Shown: positions 6,465-7,139 of the stretch, in pieces
How positions within the stretch are numbered: position 1 is the stretch's first letter
Layout: each line of letters starts with the position of its first letter
Assembly (NCBI GenBank): GCA_005776545.1
Contig: SXOY01000364.1
Coordinates: 1 to 7,139 of the forward strand
Direction of reading: 5' to 3'
DNA: 7,139 nucleotides
Source of the DNA: Planctomycetia bacterium
Lineage (GTDB): Bacteria > Planctomycetota > Phycisphaerae > Phycisphaerales > UBA1924
Position numbers and translations under genes: made by a program
The notes under the pieces: model-generated
Told to the model about the DNA's origin: nothing
The model's database searches: none
What the model saw: only the letters and a program-made list of their open reading frames with translations

Positions 6465-7139
6465 ATGTTGAATTCCACAAAGATCGTACTTGTACTCGCC
6501 GCAATCACCATGACCGGTTCCGCTGGTTCTGCATTGGCCCAGCCCGCTGGAGCAATCGCGCCGCCAACGGCCCCGACTCAGGCCACCGCACCTACGGCTC
6601 CCGCAATCCCTGCAGTTCCGGCGCCCGCACCAGTTGCAGCGTTTACCTCTCCTGAAATTGAAAAGATCGGCAAAGCACTCATCGGCTCCTGGAAGTCCAA
6701 GTCGTCCATGGCTGAAGGGGCCGACCCATCCAAGCAAACCGAAGTCGTCCTGAACGTTGCTCATGTCAACGTCGGCGGCATGACCGATGCTCTCTATGTT
6801 GAGCAATCGCGGGCGAACCAGATGAATCGTCCCGACCGCGAGTCGATTTTCCAGATCTACAAGTCTGGTGACAAGTTCAAGATTCGCACATTTGAATTCC
6901 GTCGTCAGCCCGGCCAAGGCAGCTCGACCACTGGCACATGGGTTGTTCCGGAGTTGTTCCCCAGTTTCACTGCCGCGGATCTTGTTGGCACGATGGATCT
7001 GGTAGTAAGTGGTAACGAAAGCGGCTATGTCGCCAAGTCGACACATGCATACGCAACTGGTATTAACAACGCAACGGAAATGACCAGTGAGTTCACGTTC
7101 GGTCCCGCTGGTCTCAAGACCATGGATCAGGGCATGGAT
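6465..7139 (+). CDS. Secreted CpcT/CpeT-like (DUF1001) protein, 3' end off window
   Basis: The first 225 codons are present and the frame is open at the right edge. Residues 1-25 are a signal peptide (K6, hydrophobic IVLVLAAITM, cleavage after SALA before Q26). Residues 26-60 are a Pro/Ala/Thr-rich linker (for example APTAPAIPAVPAPAPVAA). From about residue 63 the sequence resembles the CpcT/CpeT chromophore-lyase fold: IGSWKS (73-78), then VNVGGMTDALYVEQSRANQM (101-120) and RPDRESIFQIY (122-132). LYVEQ followed by a Pro-x-Arg block matches the family's LYxEQ...PYRQR signature, although the YRQR part is altered to DRES. In cyanobacteria this family attaches bilins to phycobiliproteins; homologues in non-photosynthetic bacteria have no assigned role, so a lyase function should not be assumed. 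It is probably periplasmic or surface-located. There is no ribosome site before the ATG. The long opposite-strand frame here is a shadow. Confidence 0.72.
   Translation, partial: MLNSTKIVLVLAAITMTGSAGSALAQPAGAIAPPTAPTQATAPTAPAIPAVPAPAPVAAFTSPEIEKIGKALIGSWKSKSSMAEGADPSKQTEVVLNVAHVNVGGMTDALYVEQSRANQMNRPDRESIFQIYKSGDKFKIRTFEFRRQPGQGSSTTGTWVVPELFPSFTAADLVGTMDLVVSGNESGYVAKSTHAYATGINNATEMTSEFTFGPAGLKTMDQGMD

Noticed and set aside
6423..7046. 207-codon minus-strand open frame
   Set aside because: Antisense shadow of the CpcT-like gene. Its Gly/Arg/Cys-rich part is the reverse complement of the Pro/Ala linker.

Overview
The window looks like an accessory-to-core stretch of a bacterial chromosome. 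I infer a planctomycete-type organism, possibly of the Phycisphaerae. The grounds are a large secreted beta-propeller plus Ig-like protein, a secreted CpcT/CpeT-like protein in a non-cyanobacterial setting, and a type of malate dehydrogenase common in such genomes. No rRNA, tRNA or strict marker is present, so the taxonomy is a moderate-confidence inference.

Layout. (1) Positions 1-2471, minus strand: the first 823 codons of a secreted protein whose 3' end lies beyond the left edge. It has a signal peptide, about fourteen 49-residue beta-propeller-like repeats, and then the start of an Ig-like domain. (2) Positions 2472-3059: a divergent, partly AT-rich intergenic region with one notable 10-bp inverted repeat and a candidate sigma70-type promoter reading right. 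(3) Positions 3060-5022, plus strand: a two-gene overlapping operon that I read as a type IV (AbiE-like) toxin-antitoxin module. The first gene encodes an AbiEi_2-type antitoxin with an N-terminal PD-(D/E)XK-like part, a winged helix and a C-terminal AbiEi-like domain. The second encodes an AbiEii-like nucleotidyltransferase toxin. (4) Positions 5023-5373: a 351-base non-coding stretch with a GC palindrome, three copies of ATGCCGCG and a TATACT -10 box in front of the next gene. (5) Positions 5374-6354: a complete malate dehydrogenase gene, closed by a strong intrinsic terminator at 6389-6423. (6) Positions 6465-7139: the first 225 codons of a secreted CpcT/CpeT-like protein, running off the right edge. 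Its promoter sits so close to the ATG that the mRNA is predicted to be leaderless or nearly so.

The toxin-antitoxin pair is the only multi-gene system here. Hand-counted 60-base samples inside it are mostly about 45-58% G+C, against about 62-67% in mdh, which fits an inserted defence or stability module between housekeeping genes. Mdh and the CpcT-like gene are separate transcription units. The propeller protein is transcribed divergently from the toxin-antitoxin operon.
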